DNA of 47,451 bases from Succinivibrio faecicola (GTDB taxonomy: Bacteria; Pseudomonadota; Gammaproteobacteria; Enterobacterales; Succinivibrionaceae): assembly GCF_019448115.1 (NCBI RefSeq), contig NZ_JAGFNY010000015.1:1-47451 (forward strand). The letters are read 5' to 3'. Shown in pieces: positions 16,481 to 25,536 of the stretch (position 1 is its first letter; every line of letters begins with the position of its first letter). The translations under genes were made by a program, and so were the position numbers. A model generated the notes under the pieces. That model did no database searches, had not been told where the DNA came from, and was given only the letters and a program-made list of their open reading frames with translations.

Positions 16481-18016
16481 TTAAAATCTATATGATAAAT
16501 TTGCATCAATCTTCTTAAAATTGCCTTTTCTATCTTTACCAAATGAAAGATCTGTACTTATCCAAATATCATTATCTAAGTTTTTACTGTAGCTTATATC
16601 GATTCTTTTAATGTATTCTGCCGTATTTTTTTCTTTTGAAAAAATTTTGTTTGCTGCAATATAAACTCGCCCATACTTATTTGTTTGCAGAAAACTGCCA
16701 CATAAGATTTTTATATACGGATTAGAATTATATTTCGTAAAATTATTACCTACGTCAGTAGATATAAAAGGTCTTAAACCTGTTTCAAAAAAAGAGATGG
16801 CTGATCCGACATAAAAATCAGGGTACAGACTTGTGTGTCTTTTCATATTTTCACCATGAAAAGATAATCCAAAATTAACTTTGTACTTATCAATAAGTAT
16901 GTTTGGGAAGGATTTGATGTTAAAAAGTGTAATTCTGTCAATTAAAAATGCATCACCATAAATCAAAGCTGTTGTTTCAAACAACCTACTTTCATTTAAT
17001 GAATTTTTAGATTTTATATCTTCCTTAAAATCAGAAATAGCAGGTAGAAATGATAATCTTATTCCATTTTTCTGATATGAATTGAATATATAACCAATGG
17101 TAAATCTCGATGGTTTTGGTGATAATAGTGGATTTAGGTTATAGCCTTTATTTAATCTATATTGATCAATCTCTGAAGGTCTTACTGTAATTTTTGTAAC
17201 ACGACCTGAATTTTCAAATATATTTTTTGCATATTCAATTGGGCTAGCAATATTCATCTTGTTTGAATAATCAAAATCGTCTGATACAACAGATAGAACA
17301 CTATTTGTGCCAGTAGCACAATTATATGTAAAAAATGAATACTTTATTTGATGTGATTTTAATTCATACAGATGCATCTTTAGAAGATATTTTTCTTCTG
17401 ATGTCATATTTAAATCAAGTTCCCAAAGCGAACGGTTTTCATTGTTTATGTAGTTATATATAGTGTCATTATATGGGGATAAAGTGTATAACCCGTCAAT
17501 GGAATCAGTTAAGAACTGAAATAATAGACTACTATTTGTGCTTGCATTTGCAACAAATCCTGAACTATGTCTTTTGAGTAGATCAAATTTATTAAATCCC
17601 TCTGCTACGATAAAAATGTGTCCCATTGATGAAACAGGTGATGTTTCTGATTCAGATGCTAATACTAAAGAGACAGAATCAAAAGGAACATATTCATTAT
17701 ATTCATTGAAATCAACACATTCATTCCCAATTTTTTTGTTAAATAGAAGATAATATCTTGCTGGGTATAAGCACTTATTTTGAGGTGATTCTTTGAAAAA
17801 GAGTAATGTGCTTTCTAATTCTTTAATTGGATCTGTATTACCGTTTTCATTTAAAAAAAAATCGCTACCCTTTTCGATTAAACTTTTCCCTTTTTTATAG
17901 TGGAGCAATTTTTTCCATGTTTTATACTTCTCTTCAGATATTTCGAAATTAATATGAGAGAATGAAGAATTCACAAATAAAAATATTAAACAGAAAAATA
18001 CAAATATTTTTTTCAT
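16481..18016 (-). CDS. DUF4105 family exported protein with C-terminal beta-barrel-like region
   Basis: 511 residues. An N-terminal signal peptide (MKKIFVFFCLIFLFVNSSFS) is followed by a DUF4105-type domain: SSMGHIFIV (His at ~132) and FFTYNCATGTNS (Cys at ~233) supply a Cys-His pair of the papain/NlpC-like type. Some DUF4105 relatives have been linked to lipoprotein N-acylation in Bacteroidetes, which I recall only in outline. From ~300 to the end alternate amphipathic strands occur, ending DANLSYRF with a terminal Phe, as in outer-membrane barrels. No Shine-Dalgarno is seen at the start, and a hairpin lies upstream. The lipoprotein gene before it on the same strand suggests an envelope role for both. 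Confidence 0.75.
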   Translation of the reverse strand: MKKIFVFFCLIFLFVNSSFSHINFEISEEKYKTWKKLLHYKKGKSLIEKGSDFFLNENGNTDPIKELESTLLFFKESPQNKCLYPARYYLLFNKKIGNECVDFNEYNEYVPFDSVSLVLASESETSPVSSMGHIFIVAEGFNKFDLLKRHSSGFVANASTNSSLLFQFLTDSIDGLYTLSPYNDTIYNYINNENRSLWELDLNMTSEEKYLLKMHLYELKSHQIKYSFFTYNCATGTNSVLSVVSDDFDYSNKMNIASPIEYAKNIFENSGRVTKITVRPSEIDQYRLNKGYNLNPLLSPKPSRFTIGYIFNSYQKNGIRLSFLPAISDFKEDIKSKNSLNESRLFETTALIYGDAFLIDRITLFNIKSFPNILIDKYKVNFGLSFHGENMKRHTSLYPDFYVGSAISFFETGLRPFISTDVGNNFTKYNSNPYIKILCGSFLQTNKYGRVYIAANKIFSKEKNTAEYIKRIDISYSKNLDNDIWISTDLSFGKDRKGNFKKIDANLSYRF

Positions 18017-18033
18017 TGCACAGCATACAAAAC

Positions 18034-18052
18034 CGCCCCAACATATGGGGCG
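18034..18052 (-). terminator. Terminator or attenuator between lipoprotein and DUF4105 genes
   Basis: CGCCCC (18034-18039) pairs with GGGGCG (18047-18052); GTTTTG follows on the minus strand. It lies 18 nt before the DUF4105 start codon, so it may end the lipoprotein transcript partly or control entry into the next gene. Confidence 0.6.
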
Positions 18053-18081
18053 ATTATTTAAATTAAATAAAATGAATACTC

Positions 18082-18651
18082 TTATTTAGTTGTTCCATAT
18101 GGATGAACTACTGAATTATTATCATAAGGGAATTTATTTTTATTTATTTCTAATTTTGTTCCTAATTTTTTGCTTGAAATAACTTCATTCATTTTTGAAA
18201 CTTCATTCTTTAGCCATTCTTGACATTCTGGAGTATCCTTAACCTTTGGTGTAACAGTCATTGTCTTATCATATCTCCACATCGCACCAGTTGAGCTGTC
18301 AATTGAAGTACTTAAAGGACTGGTTGCAAGCACATCTAAAAGAACTGCTGGATGCATACTGTTGTCGAAACGTTCTTCTGAAGGTAAAATACATTTGCTT
18401 TCTTTTACCTGAACGGCAACAGGTTCTCCTTTTCTGTGAATTTCTATAATTTCACCTGGTGCAACATCACCATACTTTACTCTATAAGCATCAGCAATTA
18501 CGTCAACTTTTACAATATTATCAAGTTTGGATCCAACAACATCATTTTGAGTTCTTACTTCAATATCTTGCTTTATTCCTGTAAACATTGTTGCACAGCC
18601 AGACAAAAGTAAAAGCGCAGCAGTAACTCCACACAGATTAAAAATTCTCAT
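18082..18651 (-). CDS. Lipoprotein of unknown function
   Basis: 189 residues. The N terminus MRIFNLCGVTAALLLLSGCATMFTG has a lipobox L-S-G-C with Cys19, so the protein should be lipid-anchored; residues +2/+3 are A/T, compatible with outer-membrane sorting. The start of the mature part, CATMFTGIKQDIEVRT, resembles small lipoproteins that open with CAT-x-F-x-G and continue with a beta-sandwich, but I cannot name a family with certainty. A GGAG Shine-Dalgarno is 6 nt upstream and a good promoter lies 58 nt upstream. The DUF4105 gene follows after 65 nt. Confidence 0.82.
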   Translation of the reverse strand: MRIFNLCGVTAALLLLSGCATMFTGIKQDIEVRTQNDVVGSKLDNIVKVDVIADAYRVKYGDVAPGEIIEIHRKGEPVAVQVKESKCILPSEERFDNSMHPAVLLDVLATSPLSTSIDSSTGAMWRYDKTMTVTPKVKDTPECQEWLKNEVSKMNEVISSKKLGTKLEINKNKFPYDNNSVVHPYGTTK

Positions 18652-18708
18652 TTGTACTCCTAGTAGTTTTAAACGAATTCATTTGTAAGTTCACATACAA
18701 ACTTGATA

Positions 18709-18737
18709 ATTGTAGAAAAGTTAAAATGTCATTTCAA
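18709..18737 (-). promoter_or_regulatory. sigma-70-type promoter of the lipoprotein gene
   Basis: On the minus strand: -35 TTGAAA (18737-18732), a 17-nt spacer and -10 TACAAT (18714-18709), each five of six to consensus, 58 nt before the ATG. Confidence 0.72.
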
Positions 18738-18873
18738 GAAAATTTAAGATTGAATATATAAACTGTTTTTTAATGATGAGGTCTGTCATATTGTTATTTA
18801 GTAGTAATGTGCATTGTTCATTTATTGTTTATATATAATTCACACAATGTAAAGAGCGTTATTAAATGAGAAT

Positions 18874-19728
18874 CTAGTCAAACTGCATAAAGCCTTTTTG
18901 AAAGTCTAAAAAGGCCTCTTTGTCTGCAAGCTGTCTTCTCTTAATTCTATTTTCAGCTTTTTTCTTCTGTTCCTTATAGTTGAATCTCTCTTTAGTCTGT
19001 TTAAGAGTTGAAAGTTCTTTTAATGTAACAAGATAGATAAAGTAAATCTGATAGACAATTTTGTAATTGTTGTTATTGCTGTCAGCTGAGCTAACATTAT
19101 TTAACTGTTTTGTAAGTTCACTGTTCAGATATGAAAGTGATCCAATTTTTGATGAAATATTGTTTCTTTCATTTAAGGCGTTGCTTATCTTACTTCTTGT
19201 AAGAGAATCAATCATATTATCAATAAGAACTGATACTTTAGATGATACGGGGGTTAGCTTTGTGCTCTCAAGAACAATAGGCATATTATCAAGCACATCA
19301 ACATTCAGCTCGTCTGAGTTTTGATTAAGTGTATCTAACAGTTCATCAGAACAGATAAGATCATCTAGGCTGTTTTTAAGATCGGTACCTGAATCTGAAG
19401 AGTATTGTGAATCATTGTCCTTATTATCTTTATCTGAGTTTTTACTGCCTGTTAAGTTATCGTCTAACTCATTTTCATTCATGCAGTACTCATCTTTAAG
19501 ATCATCTGTTTTTTTTATATCTTCTAAATCATCAACGTTCTGCTCATAGCAAGCTCTTGTTGTACAAGAAGCTAAAACATCTCGTGAACGGGCAATAGAG
19601 TCTGAATAAAAAGAGCTAAAGCTCTCTTTTGATTGAGAGATAGTCTGATTGTCATTGTTAACTGTGCATACTTTCTTTTCAGTAGCACTTGCAATCATAT
19701 TTAGAGAAAGAATACTGATGCAGTTCAT
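18874..19728 (-). CDS. Hypothetical acidic, Asn/Ser-rich protein
   Basis: 284 residues with no recognised domain. A short hydrophobic start (MNCISILSLNMIASA) could be a weak signal peptide. Residues ~60-140 are a low-complexity acidic stretch (NSDKDNKDNDSQYSSDSGTD), followed by a helical part with ISNALNERNNISSKIGSLSYLNSELTKQL and a basic coiled-coil-like end (YKEQKKKAENRIKRRQLADKEAFLDF). No clear Shine-Dalgarno is seen. Composition differs from neighbouring genes. It is preceded on the minus strand by ~130 nt of AT-rich DNA, and no terminator is seen after it. Confidence 0.6.
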   Translation of the reverse strand: MNCISILSLNMIASATEKKVCTVNNDNQTISQSKESFSSFYSDSIARSRDVLASCTTRACYEQNVDDLEDIKKTDDLKDEYCMNENELDDNLTGSKNSDKDNKDNDSQYSSDSGTDLKNSLDDLICSDELLDTLNQNSDELNVDVLDNMPIVLESTKLTPVSSKVSVLIDNMIDSLTRSKISNALNERNNISSKIGSLSYLNSELTKQLNNVSSADSNNNNYKIVYQIYFIYLVTLKELSTLKQTKERFNYKEQKKKAENRIKRRQLADKEAFLDFQKGFMQFD

Positions 19729-19856
19729 TTTGTTATCTTTATTAGCAATTTGTTTGTACGAATCAGTAAAACAAAAGCATAGTTAGTGCCAAAATATTAA
19801 CTTATTGAAAATAAATAAAATTATGTTTGAATTGGTTATTAAAAAGAGAAATTCTT

Positions 19857-19952
19857 ATGTAGTATTTGCCAGTTCTTGCAATAATTGCAGTTTCTGCCGT
19901 TGCCATATTGCATCACTATATGATTCGTAAGATATATGCTCTGACCATTTAA
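19857..19952 (+). pseudogene. Short membrane-peptide frame interrupted by TAG at codon 2
   Basis: ATG (19857) is followed at once by TAG, and the same frame then encodes 29 residues, YLPVLAIIAVSAVAILHHY and MIRKIYALTI, to a TAA at 19950. The hydrophobic stretch followed by a basic end is typical of single-span small membrane proteins. GAGA lies 7 nt before the ATG. A single change of TAG to TGG would restore M-W-Y. It could be a recently broken small gene, use another start such as TTG at 19866, or be chance. Confidence 0.3.
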
Positions 19953-20133
19953 ATTGATTCAATATTATCAGTTAAAAGATTTCTTCTTTACGGAAAGATA
20001 CAAAAGAAAATTTTTCTGTTATAGCCAATAGTGCAATTAAAGAAGTGTTGCTATATAAAGTCCATATTGATCTAATTGCTCTTTTATACAAATACGATAT
20101 TATTTTTTTTCTTTATGTAACTGTTTTCATACA

Positions 20134-20162
20134 TTGACAAAGTGCACAATTATCTTGAAAAT
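20134..20162 (+). promoter_or_regulatory. Candidate promoter of the threonine operon
   Basis: A consensus TTGACA (20134-20139) is followed after 17 nt by GAAAAT (20157-20162), 55 nt before the thrA ATG. The -10 is weak. I looked for a Thr/Ile-rich leader peptide and attenuator between it and thrA and found none. Confidence 0.5.
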
Positions 20163-20217
20163 ATACCTTTTATAGAAAAATTATTATCGGTAAAAAATTA
20201 AACAGGAGCATTGTTTT

Positions 20218-22680
20218 ATGCGCGTACTAAAGTTTGGTGGTACATCAGTTGCAAATTCTGACAGGTTTGAGGATGTTGCAAAAATTGCCCTTGATACTGC
20301 TTCAAGGACTCAGACAGCATTAGTTCTTTCTGCACCTGCAAAGATTACCAACCTTCTGGTAGCTTTAGTTAATCAGGGCGCACAGGGTAACAGTGCAGAT
20401 AAAGAATTTGAACAGATTAGAGCTATTGTTGAGCCAATCATTACAGATTTAGGTAAAAGACATGCTACCTTTGATACAGATAAGGTATTAGCAGAGTTCA
20501 ACAATACAATGACTGTCATCAAGCAGAGACTTGATGGTATGGTTCTTCTAGGTGTATGCCCAGAACAGGTTATGGCATTTGTTGAAAGCCGTGGTGAGAG
20601 TTTTTCAATTCTAATCATGTCAGAGCTTTTAAAGGCTCTTGGTAAAAAGGTTAGAATCATCAATCCTGTTGAGGTTCTTGTTACAGAAGGTGGCTATATG
20701 GAGTCATCTGTTAATATTGAACTATCAAAGGCCAAGTATGCTGCATTGGAGGATGATAAGGAAGCTATCACTCTGATGTCTGGTTTCTGTGGCGGTAATT
20801 CAAAGGGAGAACTTGTTTTACTTGGCAGAAACGGCTCTGACTATTCAGCAGCATGTTTAGCTGCAATCTCTCAGGCTGAGTGCTGTGAAATCTGGTCTGA
20901 TGTTGATGGTGTTTACAGCTGCGATCCTCGTGCTGTTGAAGGCGCAGTTCTACTAAAGAAGATGTCATATGCTGAGGCAATGGAATTATCATACTTTGGT
21001 GCAAAGGTTCTTCATCCAAGAACAATTGCCCCTATTGCCCAGTTCAAGATCCCATGCCTTGCAAAGAATACAAAAAATCCTCAGGGTCCTGGTACTTTGA
21101 TTTCTGAGCAAACAGATTTAAGTGTACCTATCAAGGGTATTACCGATCTTAAGAATATTGCTCTTATCAATATTTCAGGTCCTGGTATGAAAGGTATGGT
21201 AGGTATGGCTGGCAGACTGTTTACTGCTGTTTCACGTGCGGGTGTATCTATTACACTTATCACACAGTCATCATCTGAGTACTCAATTTCTTTTTGTATT
21301 CCTCAGTCAGAACTTGCAAAAGCAAAGAGAGTAATCTCATCAGAGTTCAGACTGGAGTTTAAAGAAGGCCTTTTAAATCCAATCGAAGTTAAGGAAGGCT
21401 GCGCAATTATTTCTGTTGTTGGTGACGGAATGCGCATGGTTCGTGGTATCTCTGGTAAATTCTTCAGAGCTCTTGCAGAGGCTAATGTTAATATCAGAGC
21501 TATTGCACAGGGCTCATCAGAGCGTTCTATTTCTGCTGTTATTTCTCAAAAGCGTGCAACTGAGGCTGTAGCATTTGCTCATACAGCTTTCTTCAACTCT
21601 CTTCAGAGAATTGATATTGTTCTAATCGGTTGCGGCGGTGTTGGCGGTGAGCTTTTAAATCAGATCAAGCGTCAGCGTGATCATTTAAGAGAAAAGAACG
21701 GTCTTGATGTAAGAGTCGTAGGTATCGGCAATTCTCGTCACTTCATTTGTGATGCAAACTGTATCGATCTTGATAACTACAAGTCATTACTTGATGCATC
21801 AGACTCAGAACCTTTAACTCCTGAGAGTGCAGAACAGTTAATTAAGGATCTGCACCTTATCAACCCAATTTTAGTAGACTGCACTTCATCTGAGGCTCTT
21901 GCTCTTAAGTATGTAGACTATATGCAGGCAGGTTACCACATCGTAACTCCTAGCAAGAAGGCTAATACTAACTCATATGAGTACTACAGGCAGTTAAGAG
22001 AAGCTTCAAAGAAACATCACAGAAAGTTCTTATATGAGGCTAACGTAGGTGCAGGTTTACCTGTTATCAATACACTGCAAAATCAGCTTGCTGCAGGCGA
22101 TAGCCTAATTGAGTTTGAAGGCATCCTGTCAGGTACTCTTTCATATCTGTTCGGTCTTGTTGAAGATGGCAAGACTCTATCAGAGGCAACTTATGATGCA
22201 TACTCAAAGGGCTTCACAGAGCCAAATCCAGCTGACGATTTAGATGGTATGGATGTTGCTCGTAAGCTTCTTATCCTTGCTCGTGAGTGCGGACTTGAGC
22301 TTGAACTTTCTGATATCGATGTTCAAGGTGCTGTACCAAAGCAGTTCTTACAGGGTGCTAATGCACAGGAAGTTCTCTTGAATATCAAGAATGCTGATGC
22401 TGACTTTACAAAGATGGTTAACGAGGCAAAGGCTGAAGGTAAGGTTCTTCGTTATGTAGGCTCAATTAAAAACGGCAAGTGTCAGTGTAAGGTTACACCT
22501 GTAAGTGCTGACAATGCTCTTTATAAGGTTCGTGACGGTGAAAATGCTCTTGCTCTGACAACAGCATATTATCAGCCTATTCCTTTAGTTGTAAGAGGTT
22601 ATGGTGCAGGTACTGCAGTTACTGCGGCAGGTGTTTTATCTGACATCTTACGTATTCAGAACTGGGCTCGTGAGGATTAG
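20218..22680 (+). CDS. thrA: Bifunctional aspartokinase / homoserine dehydrogenase I
   Basis: 820 residues, full length and E. coli ThrA-like. The N-terminal kinase has MRVLKFGGTSVANSDRF and ESRGESFSILIMSELL. Two ACT-type regulatory modules follow (SGPGMKGMVGMAGRLF and SVVGDGMRMVRGISGKFF), which bind threonine in the family. The C-terminal homoserine dehydrogenase begins with IDIVLIGCGGVGGELLNQI and contains the ILSGTLSYLFG and GFTEPNPADDLDGMDVARKLLIL signature. It phosphorylates aspartate and reduces aspartate semialdehyde. AGGAG lies 9 nt before the ATG. First gene of thrABC, with a 6-nt gap to thrB. Confidence 0.97.
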   Translation: MRVLKFGGTSVANSDRFEDVAKIALDTASRTQTALVLSAPAKITNLLVALVNQGAQGNSADKEFEQIRAIVEPIITDLGKRHATFDTDKVLAEFNNTMTVIKQRLDGMVLLGVCPEQVMAFVESRGESFSILIMSELLKALGKKVRIINPVEVLVTEGGYMESSVNIELSKAKYAALEDDKEAITLMSGFCGGNSKGELVLLGRNGSDYSAACLAAISQAECCEIWSDVDGVYSCDPRAVEGAVLLKKMSYAEAMELSYFGAKVLHPRTIAPIAQFKIPCLAKNTKNPQGPGTLISEQTDLSVPIKGITDLKNIALINISGPGMKGMVGMAGRLFTAVSRAGVSITLITQSSSEYSISFCIPQSELAKAKRVISSEFRLEFKEGLLNPIEVKEGCAIISVVGDGMRMVRGISGKFFRALAEANVNIRAIAQGSSERSISAVISQKRATEAVAFAHTAFFNSLQRIDIVLIGCGGVGGELLNQIKRQRDHLREKNGLDVRVVGIGNSRHFICDANCIDLDNYKSLLDASDSEPLTPESAEQLIKDLHLINPILVDCTSSEALALKYVDYMQAGYHIVTPSKKANTNSYEYYRQLREASKKHHRKFLYEANVGAGLPVINTLQNQLAAGDSLIEFEGILSGTLSYLFGLVEDGKTLSEATYDAYSKGFTEPNPADDLDGMDVARKLLILARECGLELELSDIDVQGAVPKQFLQGANAQEVLLNIKNADADFTKMVNEAKAEGKVLRYVGSIKNGKCQCKVTPVSADNALYKVRDGENALALTTAYYQPIPLVVRGYGAGTAVTAAGVLSDILRIQNWARED

Positions 22681-22686
22681 TTTCAA

Positions 22687-23649
22687 ATGACAAAAATGTA
22701 TAAGGCATATGCTCCTGCATCTGCAGCAAATCTGTCTGTAGGTTTTGATCTTTTAGGCGCAGCACTAAAGCCTATTGACGGTTCTTTACTAGGTGATGAG
22801 ATCGTAATTTCTGCAAATGATACAAAAGGTTGTGATGTTTCTGTTACAGGCCGTTTTGCTCATAAGCTACCAACTGATCCTAAGCAGAATATTGTTTATC
22901 AAGCATATCTTATGTATAAGGATGCTTTAGAAAAGGAAGGAAAAACAGCTCTTGACGTTCATATGGAGCTTTCAAAGAATCTTCCTGTATGCTCAGGCTT
23001 AGGTTCATCTGCAGCATCAGTTGTTGCAGCCGTTGTTGCTCTTGATGCTATTCATGACAATGCTTTAGGCGAGAAAAAGATTGTTGAGCTTATGGGAGCA
23101 CTTGAAGGCAGAATCTCAGGCTCTATTCATTATGATAATGTTGCTCCTTGCTACTATGGCGGACTTCAGCTCATAGTTGAAGAAAAGGGCATCATTTCTA
23201 CAACTCTTCCTGATTTTGACAACTGGTACTGGGTATCATGTTTCCCAGGAATTAAGGTTTCAACAAGCGCAGCAAGACAGATCCTGCCTACATCTTATGA
23301 CAGAAAAAATACCATTACATTCGGTCGTCATCTTGCTACTTTTGTTCATGCATGCCACACTGGTGATGATAAGCTTGCAGCTTCAGTTTTAACTGATGTT
23401 ATTGCTGAGCCTTACAGAGCATCTTTAATACCTGGTTTTTCTGAGGCAAGAGAATATGGTTCATCAATAGGTGCTCTTGCAACTGGTATTTCAGGTTCAG
23501 GCTCTTCAGTGTTCTCTATATTTGAAGATCTTGAAAAGGCTAATCTGATGAAGGATTATCTAGAAAAGAACTTCATCGCAAATGAAGACGGTTTTTGTCA
23601 TGTCTGCAAAGTTGACAGACGTGGAGCTTATGCACAGGTAATTGATTAG
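22687..23649 (+). CDS. thrB: Homoserine kinase
   Basis: 320 residues of the GHMP kinase family. It shows YAPASAANLSVGFDLLGAAL at the N terminus, the ATP-binding LPVCSGLGSSAASVVAAV, and a C-terminal GISGSGSSVFSIF. It makes O-phospho-homoserine for ThrC. It sits 6 nt after thrA and 9 nt before thrC, so translation is probably coupled. Confidence 0.97.
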   Translation: MTKMYKAYAPASAANLSVGFDLLGAALKPIDGSLLGDEIVISANDTKGCDVSVTGRFAHKLPTDPKQNIVYQAYLMYKDALEKEGKTALDVHMELSKNLPVCSGLGSSAASVVAAVVALDAIHDNALGEKKIVELMGALEGRISGSIHYDNVAPCYYGGLQLIVEEKGIISTTLPDFDNWYWVSCFPGIKVSTSAARQILPTSYDRKNTITFGRHLATFVHACHTGDDKLAASVLTDVIAEPYRASLIPGFSEAREYGSSIGALATGISGSGSSVFSIFEDLEKANLMKDYLEKNFIANEDGFCHVCKVDRRGAYAQVID

Positions 23650-23658
23650 GAAATAACA

Positions 23659-24945
23659 ATGGAATTATTTAATCTAAAAGATCATAACGAGCAGGTTTCT
23701 TTTTCACAGGCTGTGCTCAAGGGTATTGGCAAAGATCAGGGCTTATTCTTCCCTGATCATATTACTCCTATTGATAATATTGATGAACTTCTTGATATGC
23801 CTCTTGTTGAGCGTTCACAGAAAGTTCTTCGTCATCTTATTGGAAATGATGAATTACCTGAGCTTGAGACTATTGTTGCTGATGCATTCTCTTTTAAAGC
23901 ACCAATCGTAAAGGCTGATGAGAATATCTATGCTTTAGAGCTTTTCCACGGACCAACCTTGGCATTCAAGGATTTTGGTGCTCGTTTCATGGCACGTGTT
24001 TTAGGTGCCATAAGACAGGATAATCACCTAACCATCTTAACTGCAACCTCAGGTGATACTGGTGCTGCAGTTGCAGCTGCTTTTTATGAGCAGAAGGGTA
24101 TTGATGTAGTTATTCTATATCCAAAAGGCAAGATTTCTGAACTTCAAGAAAAACTTATAGCAACTTTAGGTAAGAATATCCGTGCTGTAACAGTTAATGG
24201 AATTTTTGATGAGTGTCAGGATCTTGTTAAGACTGCTTTTGACGATCAGGAGTTTAAGAAGACTGTAGGTTTAAACAGTGCAAACTCAATCAACATCAGC
24301 CGTCTGCTTGCACAGGTATGTTACTACTTTGAGGCTGTATCTCAGCTTCCAAAAGAAAAGCGTGATTCTGTTGTGTTCTCTGTTCCATGCGGTAACTTTG
24401 GTAACATTACAGCGGGTTTAATTGCTAAGTCTCTTGGCTTAAAGTGCCGTTTTGTTATTTCTTGTAATGCAAATGACACTATCCCACGTTATCTAACAAC
24501 TGGTAACTATGAGCCACATAAGACTGTTGCTACTTTATCTAATGCAATGGATATTTCAAGACCTAATAACTGGCCAAGAGTTGAAGCTTTAGTTAAGATG
24601 CAGGGCTGGTCATTAAAGGATTTTGACTTTGGTTCAATGTCAGATGCTGATACTGAAAAGACTATGCAGGCTTTATACAAGAAGACAGGTTATGTTTTAG
24701 AGCCTCACGCTGCTATTGCTTATCAGTTGTTATCCGATAACCTAAAAGAAGGCGAGACTGGTATCTTCCTGGGTACTGCACATCCAGCTAAGTTCAAGGC
24801 TGATGTTGATCGTATCCTAGGTATTGATGTAGCTCTTCCAAAGGCACTGCAGGATACAGTTGCTCTTGAGTCAAAGGCTCATAATATGGATCCTGATTAC
24901 AATACACTAAAGGATTATGTATTAACAGAGGAAGGCTTAAAGTAA
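23659..24945 (+). CDS. thrC: Threonine synthase
   Basis: 428 residues, the E. coli-type length. The PLP lysine is in FHGPTLAFKDFGARFMARVL; the phosphate-binding ATSGDTGAAVAAAF and the substrate-contacting SANSINISRLLAQVCYYFEA follow. It converts O-phospho-homoserine to threonine and phosphate. Last gene of thrABC; AGGA lies 9 nt before its ATG. A hairpin with a T-run follows ~110 nt downstream. Confidence 0.97.
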   Translation: MELFNLKDHNEQVSFSQAVLKGIGKDQGLFFPDHITPIDNIDELLDMPLVERSQKVLRHLIGNDELPELETIVADAFSFKAPIVKADENIYALELFHGPTLAFKDFGARFMARVLGAIRQDNHLTILTATSGDTGAAVAAAFYEQKGIDVVILYPKGKISELQEKLIATLGKNIRAVTVNGIFDECQDLVKTAFDDQEFKKTVGLNSANSINISRLLAQVCYYFEAVSQLPKEKRDSVVFSVPCGNFGNITAGLIAKSLGLKCRFVISCNANDTIPRYLTTGNYEPHKTVATLSNAMDISRPNNWPRVEALVKMQGWSLKDFDFGSMSDADTEKTMQALYKKTGYVLEPHAAIAYQLLSDNLKEGETGIFLGTAHPAKFKADVDRILGIDVALPKALQDTVALESKAHNMDPDYNTLKDYVLTEEGLK

Positions 24946-25055
24946 TCGCTTTTAGTCTAACTTATCTGATTAAAAAAACTGGGGAAAAAATCCTGAATGA
25001 ATAGTATGCCCCAGAAATTGATCACTTAAGTTTCCAGATCATACAAACTGAATTT

Positions 25056-25094
25056 AAGGCTTGTTTCCTAAAATTAATTGGAGACAGGCCTTTT
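25056..25094 (+). terminator. Probable thr operon terminator
   Basis: In RNA, AAGGCUUGUUUCC (25056-25068) pairs with GGAGACAGGCCUU (25080-25092) over 13 bp with two G-U pairs, followed by TTTT. It overlaps the tail of the IS remnant, so it could also be an IS end. Confidence 0.6.
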
Positions 25095-25285
25095 AACTAA
25101 TCAATATCTGTCAGCGTTGTACCAATTTATATAATCTATAATTGCTTTCTCTAAGTCATTTTAGTCCTTAAATGTCATTTCTTTTCCTTAAAACATTTCA
25201 ACCTTCATTCATCCAAAGAATAACTCAATCATGATGTTGTCATAAGTCTTAGCTGTCCAGACATCCTTTGGATTAGGTTATGTTC
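25075..25285 (-). mobile_element. Decayed IS3-family transposase C-terminal remnant
   Basis: One minus-strand frame reads TYDNIMIELFFG, stop, MKVEMF, stop, GKEMTFKD, stop, NDLEKAIIDYINWYNADRY, stop. This is the D-N-x-x-x-E-x-F-F-G ... W-Y-N-x-x-R end of IS3/IS150-type transposases (rve domain) without frameshifts but with at least four nonsense changes, such as CGA to TGA at the R after FFG. Upstream sequence to ~25380 is too degraded to read. It is an old insertion between the thr and haem operons. Confidence 0.8.
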
Positions 25286-25507
25286 TTTAAGCTTGTTTTG
25301 GCAGCTCACATGGCTTTAGCCATGAAGAGCTGTCAAATGCTGTAGCACTAGATCCGATCTTAGATGGTCATCTACAAAACTAATCTTTGTTCATTAGTTA
25401 ATTTCATAACAAAACCTAATTATCAATCGGGTGATCACTAACAGGGGGCGTTCTAATCTTCAGTTGATTGTTTTATGTAAGACAAAAATTTTTTTTATAA
25501 AAAGCTG

Positions 25508-25536
25508 TTGCTTTATGCTAACAGGATCTGTATAGT
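25508..25536 (+). promoter_or_regulatory. Candidate promoter of the haem operon
   Basis: TTGCTT (25508-25513), a 17-nt spacer and TATAGT (25531-25536). The -35 is weak, the -10 is five of six to consensus. The -10 overlaps the first operator palindrome (25535-25550), so an operator-bound protein would block it. The start codon is ~90 nt downstream. Confidence 0.5.

Noticed and set aside
19950-20217. Threonine operon attenuator and leader peptide
   Set aside because: Searched for a Thr/Ile-rich short frame and a hairpin plus T-run upstream of thrA; none is present.
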